The notes beneath the pieces were generated by a model. The model ran no database searches, was not told the DNA's origin, and worked only from the letters and a program-made list of their open reading frames with translations. From CAZJKO01 sp964546995 (GTDB lineage Bacteria; Bacillota_I; Bacilli_A; RF39; UBA660), in NCBI GenBank assembly GCA_964546995.1, contig CAZJKO010000005.1:1-47413 (forward strand): 47,413 nucleotides of DNA. Reading direction: 5' to 3'. Shown one piece after another: positions 36,900 through 45,249 of this stretch (positions within the stretch are counted from its first letter, which is position 1; every line of letters starts with the position of its first letter). Made by a program: the position numbers and the translations under genes.

Positions 36900-38976
36900 T
36901 TCTTCCCTTCTCTAATTTTATTTTTTTCGTAAAGAGATCTTGATTGTGAAACCGATGAGAAATCACAATAATCGTTTTTCCTTTTAAATAAGTAAATATA
37001 TTTTTTAAAATGAGTCGTTCCATGGTGACATCTAGTTCATTTAAACTTTCATCAAAAATATAAATATCGCTTTCTTTTAAAAGGGCTCTTGCTAAAATGA
37101 TTCTCTGTCGTTCCCCACCACTTAAATTGTTCCCGTTTTCTTCTATTTCTTTCTCGTAGAGAACGGTTGAATTTTTTACGATCGCATCGACTTTCATTAA
37201 TTGACATACGTTTAAAAATTCATCGTACGAAATCTCACGATCTAGGGTTATGTTTTGATAGACAGTTCCCGTAAATAAGCCTTCTTTTTGAGATACATAA
37301 GTGATGCGATCTCTAATATTTTCTAAATGATATAGATTCACATCGCGTTTTCCAATCCAGATTTGATTTGGTTTTACAGGATAGTAACGTAACAGCAATT
37401 TCACAAGCGTACTTTTCCCACTTCCCGATTCTCCGTATAACAACAGTCTTATCCCTTTTGGTATTTTTAAGTTGATATCTTTTAAGCATGGTTCTATGTC
37501 ATTATGGGAAAATTGTAAATGTGAAATTTCAATATCTTCATTTAATGAAAGATGCTGGTACTGGTAGTTAAGGGAAAAGTTTTCGCGTTTTATTTGAAAG
37601 AATTCATCTAGTCTTTTGACCGTTACCTTAAATGAGGAAACATCAAATAGTAATAATGCGATATTTTCGATCGCTATAAATAGATACGAATAAATACTTT
37701 GAAGAGTGATCAATTTTCCTATGGTCATTTTCTTTTCCAAACATAAGTGAGCGCCTAGACATAGGATTACAATTTCACTCCATTTTTTTAGTGTACTTGT
37801 CCAAAAAAATCGTCTTGTTTGAACGTGATGGATATTTTTTTGTTTTATCTTGAGGTCTTCTAATTTTTCTTGAAAATCATCCATCTTTTTTTCCTCTAGA
37901 TGTAGATGTTTAATGCTAGCTAGATAGGTTAACGATTCTGTTAAGAAAGAAGAAAACACTCCCTCTTCGATTCGCTCGCGGGTGATTTCTTTTTCTTCTG
38001 TTTTTTTAAATAGCAATACTACCATGATAAAGATACTAAGAAAGAACAGGAAAAAGAAAAGAAATATCGGAGATAATACACCGATGATGAAGCTTGATGC
38101 AATAAGTAAAGGAACATCCATAAAAAGAACGTTACCTAACTTTAGTAAAAAGGATCCTACGATGGAGGCATCTTGTAGTCTCGCGACAACTTCTCCTGTC
38201 GTTTTGTTCTTATAGAAGGAAAACGGAAGTAAGACAATTTGTTGATACACTTTTTCCATTAATTTGTTATTTATTTTTTGAGCGAAAGGAAAGACAAGGC
38301 GATTTTTTAACGATTGGCTACGATGATAAAAAAGAGTCAATATAAGGAAAGTACATCCTATCGATATTAGATTTTCTCTACTTTCACCAACGATTCCCCA
38401 TTCTAACATGATTTTGAAGAAAAACGATAAGACAATACCGATTCCAGTTATGATTATCGAAAGGCCTAATAAGGTTCCCAAGGTACGCCATTCTTCTTTT
38501 ATGATAGCACTAAGATAAGGTAATAAATAGGGTTCTTCTAGATAATAAGGAAGGGGTTTTACGGGTTTAAAACAAAGATAGCGATCTGTTTTTATCTTCT
38601 CAAAATCACTATTCGGCATTCGGATTAGTCCTCTGGCAGGATCGGCTACTATGAGATATTTCTTTCGTTTATTTATTTCGTGAATAACGACAAAGTGTGT
38701 CCTTCGTTCCTTTGTAATCACATGGGCAATACAAGGAAGTGTGTCATTTGTCAATTCTTCATAAGGACCTTTTATTCCTTTTCCTTCTAAACCTATTTTT
38801 GAAGCTACTTGTATTAGGGCGTAGGCTGTGGTTCCTTCTTTCGTCACAGAAACCCATTCTTTTAATTTTGAATTTGGAATGTTTCCTTTATAACTTTTAA
38901 TGATGGTTGCAAGGGAAGCGATACCACAGTCTTTTTTTTCATCTTGTCTTACACATGGAAATTTGTGTATCAACAT
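36823..38976 (-). CDS. C39 peptidase-containing ABC exporter (bacteriocin processing and secretion)
   Basis: 717 residues. Residues 1-135 are a C39 cysteine peptidase: RQDEKKDCGIASLATII gives the oxyanion Gln and catalytic Cys17, THFVVIHEI the His and VADPARG the Asp. Six membrane helices follow (about 155-420). The ATPase domain (470-700) has GESGSGKST, LSGGERQR, IFDESLNELD and the switch VISHR. Such exporters cut double-glycine leaders and export the core peptide in one step. It is the first gene of the bacteriocin operon, divergent from a tandem-HTH regulator. AGGAGGTGA precedes the start. Confidence 0.92.
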   Translation of the reverse strand: MLIHKFPCVRQDEKKDCGIASLATIIKSYKGNIPNSKLKEWVSVTKEGTTAYALIQVASKIGLEGKGIKGPYEELTNDTLPCIAHVITKERRTHFVVIHEINKRKKYLIVADPARGLIRMPNSDFEKIKTDRYLCFKPVKPLPYYLEEPYLLPYLSAIIKEEWRTLGTLLGLSIIITGIGIVLSFFFKIMLEWGIVGESRENLISIGCTFLILTLFYHRSQSLKNRLVFPFAQKINNKLMEKVYQQIVLLPFSFYKNKTTGEVVARLQDASIVGSFLLKLGNVLFMDVPLLIASSFIIGVLSPIFLFFFLFFLSIFIMVVLLFKKTEEKEITRERIEEGVFSSFLTESLTYLASIKHLHLEEKKMDDFQEKLEDLKIKQKNIHHVQTRRFFWTSTLKKWSEIVILCLGAHLCLEKKMTIGKLITLQSIYSYLFIAIENIALLLFDVSSFKVTVKRLDEFFQIKRENFSLNYQYQHLSLNEDIEISHLQFSHNDIEPCLKDINLKIPKGIRLLLYGESGSGKSTLVKLLLRYYPVKPNQIWIGKRDVNLYHLENIRDRITYVSQKEGLFTGTVYQNITLDREISYDEFLNVCQLMKVDAIVKNSTVLYEKEIEENGNNLSGGERQRIILARALLKESDIYIFDESLNELDVTMERLILKNIFTYLKGKTIIVISHRFHNQDLFTKKIKLEKGRIVHDHVYISKKLQEENSRRKATSPC

Positions 38977-39127
38977 TTCTCACCTCCTAATCTATTATTC
39001 AAATGAACTTCAAAAAAATTAACAAAGAAATGATTTTTTCCTTATTTTTAAAGTTCTTTATCGAGTAGATTGACAAAAATCGGGAATACTATTTTTGTGT
39101 AATAAACTTAAAATGGGAGGAAAAGAA

Positions 39128-39565
39128 ATGAAACTAGAAAGAATAAGGAACTTGCGGGAAGATCACGATCTAACACAAGAAGAAATGGCAGCGATTTTAG
39201 GGGTGAAACGCTCTACTTATGCGATGTGGGAATTGGGTGATATTTATTTTCCAATTAAGATATTAATTGAAATTAAAGAAAAATTCCATACCAATATCGA
39301 CTACTTGCTCGGTTTATCACAAGATAGAGATTACATTCCTACAATGCCCGAATTCACGTTAAAAAAATTAGGGCAAAATATGAAATCTTTTCGTCTTTCA
39401 CAACGCATGTCTCAAAAAGAATTTGGAGAAAAACTAGGTTTAAATCAATCTGCTTATGCATACTATGAATATGGATATTCGCAAATGACGACGAAAAGAC
39501 TCATTCAATTAGGTACTGTCTTTGATGTTTCGATCGACTGGTTATGTTCGCAACATAAAAACTAA
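39128..39565 (+). CDS. Tandem XRE regulator (two HTH domains)
   Basis: 145 residues with two complete XRE helix-turn-helix domains: residues 3-58 (LREDHDLTQEEMAAILGVKR, STYAMWELGD) and 78-140 (SFRLSQRMSQKEFGEKLGLN, QSAYAYYEYG). GGGAGG eight bases before the internal ATG sets the start. TTGACA at 39070-39075 is a likely -35. It is divergent from the bacteriocin exporter across 150 bases, so control of that operon is the first guess. Two fused DNA-binding domains could read a direct-repeat operator as a monomer. Confidence 0.75.
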   Translation: MKLERIRNLREDHDLTQEEMAAILGVKRSTYAMWELGDIYFPIKILIEIKEKFHTNIDYLLGLSQDRDYIPTMPEFTLKKLGQNMKSFRLSQRMSQKEFGEKLGLNQSAYAYYEYGYSQMTTKRLIQLGTVFDVSIDWLCSQHKN

Positions 39566-39585
39566 TGAATGATTGTTTGGTAAGA

Positions 39586-39613
39586 GCATAGAAGATCCTA
39601 TGCCTTTCTTTTT
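39586..39613 (+). terminator. Terminator of the tandem XRE gene
   Basis: GCATAG/CTATGC stem with a six-base loop followed by a T-rich tract (TTTCTTTTT). Confidence 0.8.
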
Positions 39614-39649
39614 GCTCTTATCAAATTTCTTAAATTTACGAATTTCATC

Positions 39650-39678
39650 TTGAATATTTCCTATAACTAGTGTATAAT
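39650..39678 (+). promoter_or_regulatory. Promoter of tRNA-Arg
   Basis: TTGAAT (39650-39655), 17-base spacer, TATAAT (39673-39678), 27 bases before the tRNA. Confidence 0.8.
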
Positions 39679-39704
39679 TCTAATTGGCTTCGTTATTTTA
39701 TTTT

Positions 39705-39781
39705 GTCTACGTAGCTCAGTTGGATAGAGCAATCGCCTTCTAAGCGATCGGTCGTTGGTTCGAATCCAATCGTGGACACCA
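39705..39781 (+). tRNA. tRNA-Arg (TCT)
   Basis: 77 bases with encoded CCA. Acceptor stem GTCTACG/CGTGGAC (one G-U), anticodon arm ATCGC-CTTCTAA-GCGAT giving TCT for AGA/AGG codons. It is the only plus-strand RNA gene in the window. Confidence 0.95.
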
Positions 39782-39820
39782 GCTTAATAAAAACTTGGGG
39801 AATATTTCCCAGGATTAGAA

Positions 39821-39889
39821 GGCGACTTATTTCAGGTCGCTTTTTTCATTATAAAACTCGAATCTCTATTGAAATTCGAGTTTTATTTT
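39821..39889. terminator. Two terminators after tRNA-Arg, the second bidirectional
   Basis: GCGAC/GTCGC followed by T6 (39822-39846) stops plus-strand transcription. The next hairpin AAAACTCGAAT/ATTCGAGTTTT (39853-39863 with 39874-39884) has T- and A-rich flanks and could also end minus-strand transcripts from gerM. The remaining 150 bases up to gerM hold nothing I can identify. Confidence 0.75.
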
Positions 39890-40040
39890 TATATCGATTT
39901 TTCTATTCTTTGATCCTCTTCGTACATCTTACTTTTTCTTACTTCTTCTTTACATCGATTGTCATGTTCTATTAACAATTCCCAAATTTTCATGCCCTTC
40001 CCCATCCATTTATGTATTTATTATATCATACATTGTTTTA

Positions 40041-40997
40041 CTATTTTTGAGGAAATAATAATTCATTCATTTCTGATAGTATCTCTTCTCCATTTACTTT
40101 TAGCACTAAACGATCGACATCATAATTATCAAATACCGAATAAGAGATGGTATATACGACTTCCTCTAATACTTGGTTTTCTTTAGTAAAAATGGCATCA
40201 TTAAAGTTTAGAACCATTTCGTTATCTTCTATTCGATAATCCAACAGTTTGGTATCTTGATTTAAGAAACTCATCAAATTGGGTTCATAGATATAATTCG
40301 TTGTTAAATTATCGATAATGATTCGTATTTTATCTCGTGAATCATTTACATATTTCGTTACAGGTACGTAGTATGTATTCTCTTGTTCTTCTTCTAAATA
40401 ATAGATTGTTACTTTACTAATTCCATTCCTATTATTCAAGTCATACACTTTATTAATTCCTAATTCTTTGGTCAAAGGAAAGGGTAAGTTTTTTTTCGTT
40501 TTTGGTAGTGTTCTTAGTGCTTCTTTTTCAATGGTTAGTTGTAATCCTTTGACGCCTTTTAATTCTAAAATACTATAAGTAAGTGCTTCGACAGCAGTTT
40601 CTTCTAATTCTTTGTCTATTTCAAAAAAGGCTTTCGAAAGATCGAGGGTAACGATTCCTTCATCATAATTGACATTTAGAACCGTTAAATTTTGGGGTAA
40701 GAAACTTCTAAGCGAAGATGGCATTTTACTATTCTTTCCTTCTTTTAACGTTTCTACTAATTGTTTTACTTTTTCTTCTATTTTGTCACTATCTAAGAGA
40801 ATTTTTGTTTTTACAAGAAATCCTCGATTATTTAATAGATAAATATTATCGGTTCCTAACCCTGTGATATATTCTAGTTCTAACGAGGTATTTAGTTCTT
40901 TTTCTTTTTCTTTAACAGGAATCAAATAAATCACCAATAAAATACATACTGTTACTGTCGTAATGAACATTTTCCGTAATGCTTTTTTTCTTAACAC
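40041..40997 (-). CDS. gerM: Spore germination/sporulation protein GerM
   Basis: 318 residues. One N-terminal membrane helix (FITTVTVCILLVIYLI) is followed by two GerMN domains, about 45-170 (LKEGKNSKMPSSLRSFLPQN, VTLDLSKAFFEI) and 190-310 (VTKYVNDSRDKIRIIIDNLT, VLNFNDAIFTKEN). In Bacillus, GerM is made in the mother cell and helps localise SpoIIIAG/SpoIIQ complexes. The start is a GTG after GGTGAAG. gerE is immediately upstream, close to the B. subtilis gerE...gerM order. Confidence 0.88.
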   Translation of the reverse strand: MLRKKALRKMFITTVTVCILLVIYLIPVKEKEKELNTSLELEYITGLGTDNIYLLNNRGFLVKTKILLDSDKIEEKVKQLVETLKEGKNSKMPSSLRSFLPQNLTVLNVNYDEGIVTLDLSKAFFEIDKELEETAVEALTYSILELKGVKGLQLTIEKEALRTLPKTKKNLPFPLTKELGINKVYDLNNRNGISKVTIYYLEEEQENTYYVPVTKYVNDSRDKIRIIIDNLTTNYIYEPNLMSFLNQDTKLLDYRIEDNEMVLNFNDAIFTKENQVLEEVVYTISYSVFDNYDVDRLVLKVNGEEILSEMNELLFPQK

Positions 40998-41048
40998 TCT
41001 TCTTCACCTATTTCTACCATATGAAAAGCCGTACTTTTTTAGTACGAC

Positions 41049-41255
41049 TTATAGTGATATTTCTTTTAATTTTAAAAGTTCTACTACTGCTCCAGCACGG
41101 CCTTTAACACCTAATTTTTGCATCACATTCGAAATGTGGTTACGTACTGTTTTTTCACTAATTTTTAGTATTTCGGCAATTTCTCTTGTCGATTTATTTA
41201 AAACAAGAAGATCGAACACTTCTTTTTCTCGTGTCGTTAAAATTCCCATTTTCAC
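41049..41255 (-). CDS. gerE: GerE-type LuxR-family transcriptional regulator
   Basis: A 68-residue protein consisting only of a LuxR/GerE DNA-binding domain: LTTREKEVFDLLVLNKSTRE, IAEILKISEKTVRNHISNVM, then QKLGVKGRAGAVVELL. B. subtilis GerE (74 residues) is likewise a free HTH and controls late coat genes with SigK. The size, the lack of a receiver domain and the neighbouring gerM and spoIIIAH-like genes support GerE rather than an orphan response-regulator fragment. Confidence 0.88.
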   Translation of the reverse strand: MKMGILTTREKEVFDLLVLNKSTREIAEILKISEKTVRNHISNVMQKLGVKGRAGAVVELLKLKEISL

Positions 41256-41348
41256 TTTTTCACGCTTCCTTTCCCTTTTTACGATTACTCATAGTATTCT
41301 ATGAATATAAGAGATTTGGTTGCGTGTATTCGCCTAAAAAAGAAAAGT

Positions 41349-41882
41349 TTACTTTTCAAAACGGACAGTAATGTACATTTTTTCTGTAAACTCTTCTTGA
41401 ACCGTTCTCATGATATTATTTGCTAAAGAATTGTTGTGTTCTTTGGATGAGATGACGACTTTTACTTGATTGTTTTCTACTTTTACAAAACTATCAAGGG
41501 CATAAGTTTTTTTAATTTTGGATTCTAGTTTTTCTTCTGTTCCTTGTAGTTGTGTTAAATACCTTAATTGTTCATAGGCGTTATTCTTTTCTTCTGATCC
41601 AGTTTCTTGATCGGTCAATGTTTTTTGCAATTCTTCGCGCATGGTAAGACGTTCTTCTTCTAGACTTACTCTCATTGCCGTTAAGGTTTCACTTTCTCTA
41701 ATGGTCACTTGGGCATTGTTTTCTACTTCCTTTTCGACCGATTGTTCCTTCTTTTTTTCTTTGTTTTGATAAACGTTATTGTTTGTTAGCAATAATTCGT
41801 TTGGCATAGTAATGTAATATACACTCAACACTAATATTAAACTGAACAAGGTTAAAAACCACAAACTTTGTTTATTGATCAC
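41349..41882 (-). CDS. spoIIIAH: Stage III sporulation protein AH-like
   Basis: 177 residues. N-terminal membrane helix (SLWFLTLFSLILVLSVYYIT) after a short NKQ start, a charged coiled-coil stretch (about 60-110, LTAMRVSLEEERLTMREELQ) and a C-terminal YscJ/FliF-like domain ending SSKEHNNSLANNIMRTVQEE. SpoIIIAH forms the mother-cell ring that joins forespore SpoIIQ in the feeding-tube channel. AGAGGGATAAA sets a GTG start. It follows efp directly. In Bacillus the whole spoIIIAA-AH operon lies next to efp, and here AA-AG are missing from the interval. Confidence 0.85.
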   Translation of the reverse strand: MINKQSLWFLTLFSLILVLSVYYITMPNELLLTNNNVYQNKEKKKEQSVEKEVENNAQVTIRESETLTAMRVSLEEERLTMREELQKTLTDQETGSEEKNNAYEQLRYLTQLQGTEEKLESKIKKTYALDSFVKVENNQVKVVISSKEHNNSLANNIMRTVQEEFTEKMYITVRFEK

Positions 41883-41966
41883 TTTATCCCTCTTTTCTAA
41901 TATACTATATGGGCAAAATGATACAATTATCACAAATAATTGATGAAAAAGAAAAAAAGCATAATA

Positions 41967-42524
41967 TTATGCTTTCGATACGTATTTTCCATCTTTCGTT
42001 GAGATGATTACACGATCATCTTGGTTTACAAATAGTGGTACTTTAATGACCATTCCCGTCTCTAGCGTTGCATCTTTCATCGCACTAGAAGTGGTATTTC
42101 CTCTTACACCTGGTTCTGTCGCAGTAATTTGCATTTCAATTTTATCTGGAAGATTCATTCCTAACATTTCTCCTTCGTAGAAGACGATTTCTACTTCTAG
42201 GTTTTCTTTTAAGAATTTGGTGTCATCCCCTAAAGAAGATTTGTTTAATTCGATTTGTTCGTAATCGTTCATATTCATAAAATAGTAAGTATCTCCCATT
42301 GCATAGAGAAACTGCATTGGTTTTTTATCGATATGAGCGGTTTCTACTTTTACACCAGCATTGAATGTATTGTCGATGGTTGCACCTGTTCTTAAATTTT
42401 TTAATTTGGTACGAACAAAAGCAGGTCCCTTTCCAGGTTTTACATGTTGGAACTCGATAATCGTAAATAAATTATTATCGATCTTGATGGTCATTCCGTT
42501 TTTAAATTCATTGGTACTAATCAT
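41967..42524 (-). CDS. efp: Elongation factor P
   Basis: A 185-residue, tRNA-shaped factor that rescues ribosomes stalled at polyproline. The N-terminal KOW domain has ISTNEFKNGMTIKIDNNLFT and the loop HVKPGKGPAFVRTKLKNL, whose Lys at the tip may be modified. Two OB domains follow, ending DDRVIISTKDGKYVSKA. It is a conserved neighbour of spoIIIA genes. Confidence 0.97.
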   Translation of the reverse strand: MISTNEFKNGMTIKIDNNLFTIIEFQHVKPGKGPAFVRTKLKNLRTGATIDNTFNAGVKVETAHIDKKPMQFLYAMGDTYYFMNMNDYEQIELNKSSLGDDTKFLKENLEVEIVFYEGEMLGMNLPDKIEMQITATEPGVRGNTTSSAMKDATLETGMVIKVPLFVNQDDRVIISTKDGKYVSKA

Positions 42525-42570
42525 TTTTTATCGATCCTTTCCTTAATGATAAAAGAAAAATAAGGATGCC

Positions 42571-42735
42571 TTATTTCTTCTCTTTGTGTACAGTGTGTTT
42601 TCTACATCTAGGACAATAGCGATTTAATTCTAGACGGTCTGTTGTATTTTTTACATTTCTTTCATCACGATAGTTTTCTTCATTACAAACAGTACAAACT
42701 AACGTTTTATTTTGACGATTTCCGACTTTTGCCAT
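42571..42735 (-). CDS. rpmG: Ribosomal protein L33
   Basis: A 54-residue zinc-ribbon 50S protein with the four cysteines in TLVCTVCNEENY and NRYCPRCRKHTVHKEKK (C+ form). GGGAGGG fixes the start at MAKVGNRQ, 16 codons inside the open frame. Confidence 0.95.
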   Translation of the reverse strand: MAKVGNRQNKTLVCTVCNEENYRDERNVKNTTDRLELNRYCPRCRKHTVHKEKK

Positions 42736-42821
42736 TTTAATCCCTCCCTCATGTCTATTAGCATTATAACAGAAAAATGCCAAAATGCCAAAACTTTTTT
42801 CGAATTTATAAGAATTTTATG

Positions 42822-44882
42822 TTAATCGATGGGATACAGATTGAAAAAAGAATCGGTTGCACGTTTGGTGATCCGTTTGGTTGCTAATGATAAAAAGTCG
42901 ATATTACTTACATAGGAAATATCGGGGCTTGTTACGACGATACTCATTTTTGGGGTATCACTTGGAGCATATCCGATAAATGCTGTAGAGGTAGTCGGGG
43001 TATCGATGATGCCATCTTGATTAGTATCTAAGAAACTTTCGCTCGTTCCTGTCTTACCACTACCATCGTATTCTTTACTGATGTATCCGACCCCTAATCC
43101 GTATGGTGCATGCATGACATGATAGAATCCTTGGCGTACGCGATTCATGTATTCTTCTTTGGTAGATACCGTATTTAAGACCGTTGGGGTAATTTCTTCT
43201 ATTAAGGTTCCTATTTCTTCGGTATCACTGTATGAGCGAATCTCTTTTAAGAGATGAGGTTTTAATCTCGATCCTTTGTTGGCCAGTGTTGAGATATACT
43301 GAGAAAGTTGAATTGGCGTATAGGTATCGTACTGTCCCATCGAAAAATCTAAAAGGTGTCCTGGCAAGGTCGAATCACCATGGTAGCCTAAACTCTCTAT
43401 GGGTAGATCAATTTCCGTTTTTACGCCTAAACCGAACTGTTCATACATATTCCGATAAATATCAAATGCTTCTTTATCTAGTTCTAGTGGTCCATCGTAT
43501 TGATAAATTCCTTTTCCTACACGCATCGCAATTTTAAACTGATACACATTACTCGATAGGGCTAGAGCATCTAAATCGTTAATTCTTCCTAATGTTTTCC
43601 ATGAACATTTTTTAGGAGTCGAAGCAATTTTGATACATTCATCTTGCATGTACTCTCCTATTTTTAATACACCCGTATCGTAACCTACTAACATCGAAGC
43701 ACCTTTTACGACACTTCCTACTGTCATGGGAGAAGTTAATATTCCTGGTGTATAATCGTAGATTTGATATTCCCCATTTTTTCGCACGGCTTGCTTTCCA
43801 CTCATCGCTAAGATTTCTCCTGTGTTAGGGTCTTGGATGATAATGAAACTGTGATTATAGTATTTGGTATTTAACTGACGTTTGGTATACAGAATCTCTT
43901 CTTCTAAAATTCTTTCAATTTCTTGCTGTAATTCAATATCGATCGTTAGTACAATATCTTGTCCTCTATGGCCTTTTTCTACTAATTCTTTCTTTTTGCT
44001 ACTTACCACTCGATAGACATCTTTTTTTCCTTTTAAAAGGGATTCATATTGTAATTCTAAATAACTGATTCCGACGCGATCATTTAGGGCATATCCATTA
44101 CGTAAATACTCTTCTTTTTTTTCTTTTGGTAATCCTTGATCTTCACTAGAGACCATTCCTAAAATCGTTTTAAACGTATCGTTATACAAATATACTCTTT
44201 CCCAATCTAGTTTTGGAGAAAAGCCTTGATATTCGTCGATATGTTCCGCAACAAAAGCGTATTCTTCATCCGTCGCTCCTACTTTGATGACTTTTTCATC
44301 GTAGGAATATCCTCTATTCATTAAATAATATAGGTATGCAGCTTTTAAATCACGTTCAGAAAGAGAGGCTATTTCTTCTTCGGTGATTCGCATCCGCTTT
44401 AAATTTTCAATGTCGTTTAGCGTCAATTCCCTTCGATCTAATTTTTCCCATTCTTCTTTGGTAATCTTTGTTTTGACAAGATCTTTCTCTTTGACTAACA
44501 GAAAATCTTTTACGTTTCTTTCTGATAATTTCGTTACATCCAAATCCATTCGAGTACTCAAATCGTATGCGATGGCTATTTCCTGTTCACTCGATACTTT
44601 TTTGGGTTTTTGATATACAATTTTTTTAATTGCTTGGTTATCTACTAATAAACGATAGTTCCTATCGTAAATTCTTCCTCTTGGTGCACTAGTTCCTTCT
44701 GTTTTTACATCGATTAACGTCAATAGTTTTTCACGAAAAAATTCGTTTTGAATCATCATGACGTAGTAAAGTTCAACAAATAATATTAAAAACAAGCATC
44801 CTAACAATCCTTTTATGATCAAGTATCGTTTTTTTGTCGTTTGATTCAAATCGTTTTTTTGGTCTATTTTTCTTTTTTTCAT
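42822..44882 (-). CDS. Class B penicillin-binding protein (PBP2-like transpeptidase)
   Basis: 686 residues. A basic cytosolic start and one membrane helix (IIKGLLGCLFLILFVELYY) are followed by the PBP dimerisation domain (GRIYDRNYRLLVDNQ) and a transpeptidase domain. Active-site motifs are SVVK (in MTVGSVVKGAS), SSN (in LALSSNVYQ) and KTG (in GSGKTGTSES). It cross-links peptidoglycan. It could serve elongation, division or spore cortex; the sporulation and efp neighbours do not decide this. It is the target class of beta-lactams. It is divergent from the DUF2624-like gene. Confidence 0.92.
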   Translation of the reverse strand: MKKRKIDQKNDLNQTTKKRYLIIKGLLGCLFLILFVELYYVMMIQNEFFREKLLTLIDVKTEGTSAPRGRIYDRNYRLLVDNQAIKKIVYQKPKKVSSEQEIAIAYDLSTRMDLDVTKLSERNVKDFLLVKEKDLVKTKITKEEWEKLDRRELTLNDIENLKRMRITEEEIASLSERDLKAAYLYYLMNRGYSYDEKVIKVGATDEEYAFVAEHIDEYQGFSPKLDWERVYLYNDTFKTILGMVSSEDQGLPKEKKEEYLRNGYALNDRVGISYLELQYESLLKGKKDVYRVVSSKKKELVEKGHRGQDIVLTIDIELQQEIERILEEEILYTKRQLNTKYYNHSFIIIQDPNTGEILAMSGKQAVRKNGEYQIYDYTPGILTSPMTVGSVVKGASMLVGYDTGVLKIGEYMQDECIKIASTPKKCSWKTLGRINDLDALALSSNVYQFKIAMRVGKGIYQYDGPLELDKEAFDIYRNMYEQFGLGVKTEIDLPIESLGYHGDSTLPGHLLDFSMGQYDTYTPIQLSQYISTLANKGSRLKPHLLKEIRSYSDTEEIGTLIEEITPTVLNTVSTKEEYMNRVRQGFYHVMHAPYGLGVGYISKEYDGSGKTGTSESFLDTNQDGIIDTPTTSTAFIGYAPSDTPKMSIVVTSPDISYVSNIDFLSLATKRITKRATDSFFNLYPID

Positions 44883-44953
44883 AAAATCACCTACTGTTAG
44901 TGTGGCACATATTTTAAAAGTTATTTCATATATTGTCTTTAGGAGGATTTTTT

Positions 44954-45208
44954 ATGTACGAAAGTTTGATTAAGAGCTATATTGAATCACTTCATGTTGA
45001 GGATGTGATAGAACTTGCGAAAAAAAAACAAATCGATTTATCTTTAGAAGAAGCAACGGTTTTACTGGATATGGCGAAAAAACACTTTATGGTTTTTTAT
45101 AAAGGAGATCCAACAGAACTAATTTTAGAGCTTGAAAAAAAACTGCAACCTGATCATTTTGCCAAATTAAAAGAAATTTATATCGAGGCTAAAAATAAGT
45201 GGATGTGA
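44954..45208 (+). CDS. DUF2624-like small protein
   Basis: 84 residues, helical and charged. AGGAGG lies seven bases before the ATG used; the frame is open for seven more codons upstream. The pattern DVIELAKKKQIDLSLEEATV followed by KKLQPDHFAKLKEIYIEAK resembles DUF2624 (Bacillus YqfT), and yqfT lies beside nfo in Bacillus, as here. Function is unknown. It converges on nfo with a shared terminator. Confidence 0.6.
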   Translation: MYESLIKSYIESLHVEDVIELAKKKQIDLSLEEATVLLDMAKKHFMVFYKGDPTELILELEKKLQPDHFAKLKEIYIEAKNKWM

Positions 45209-45209
45209 A

Positions 45210-45249
45210 AAAAGAAAATGCTTTTTATGAATGAGAAGCATTTTCTTTT
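45210..45249. terminator. Bidirectional terminator between the DUF2624-like gene and nfo
   Basis: A 14-base-pair perfect stem (45210-45223 with 45236-45249) is bounded by A- and T-rich arms. It overlaps the last codons of nfo. Confidence 0.8.
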
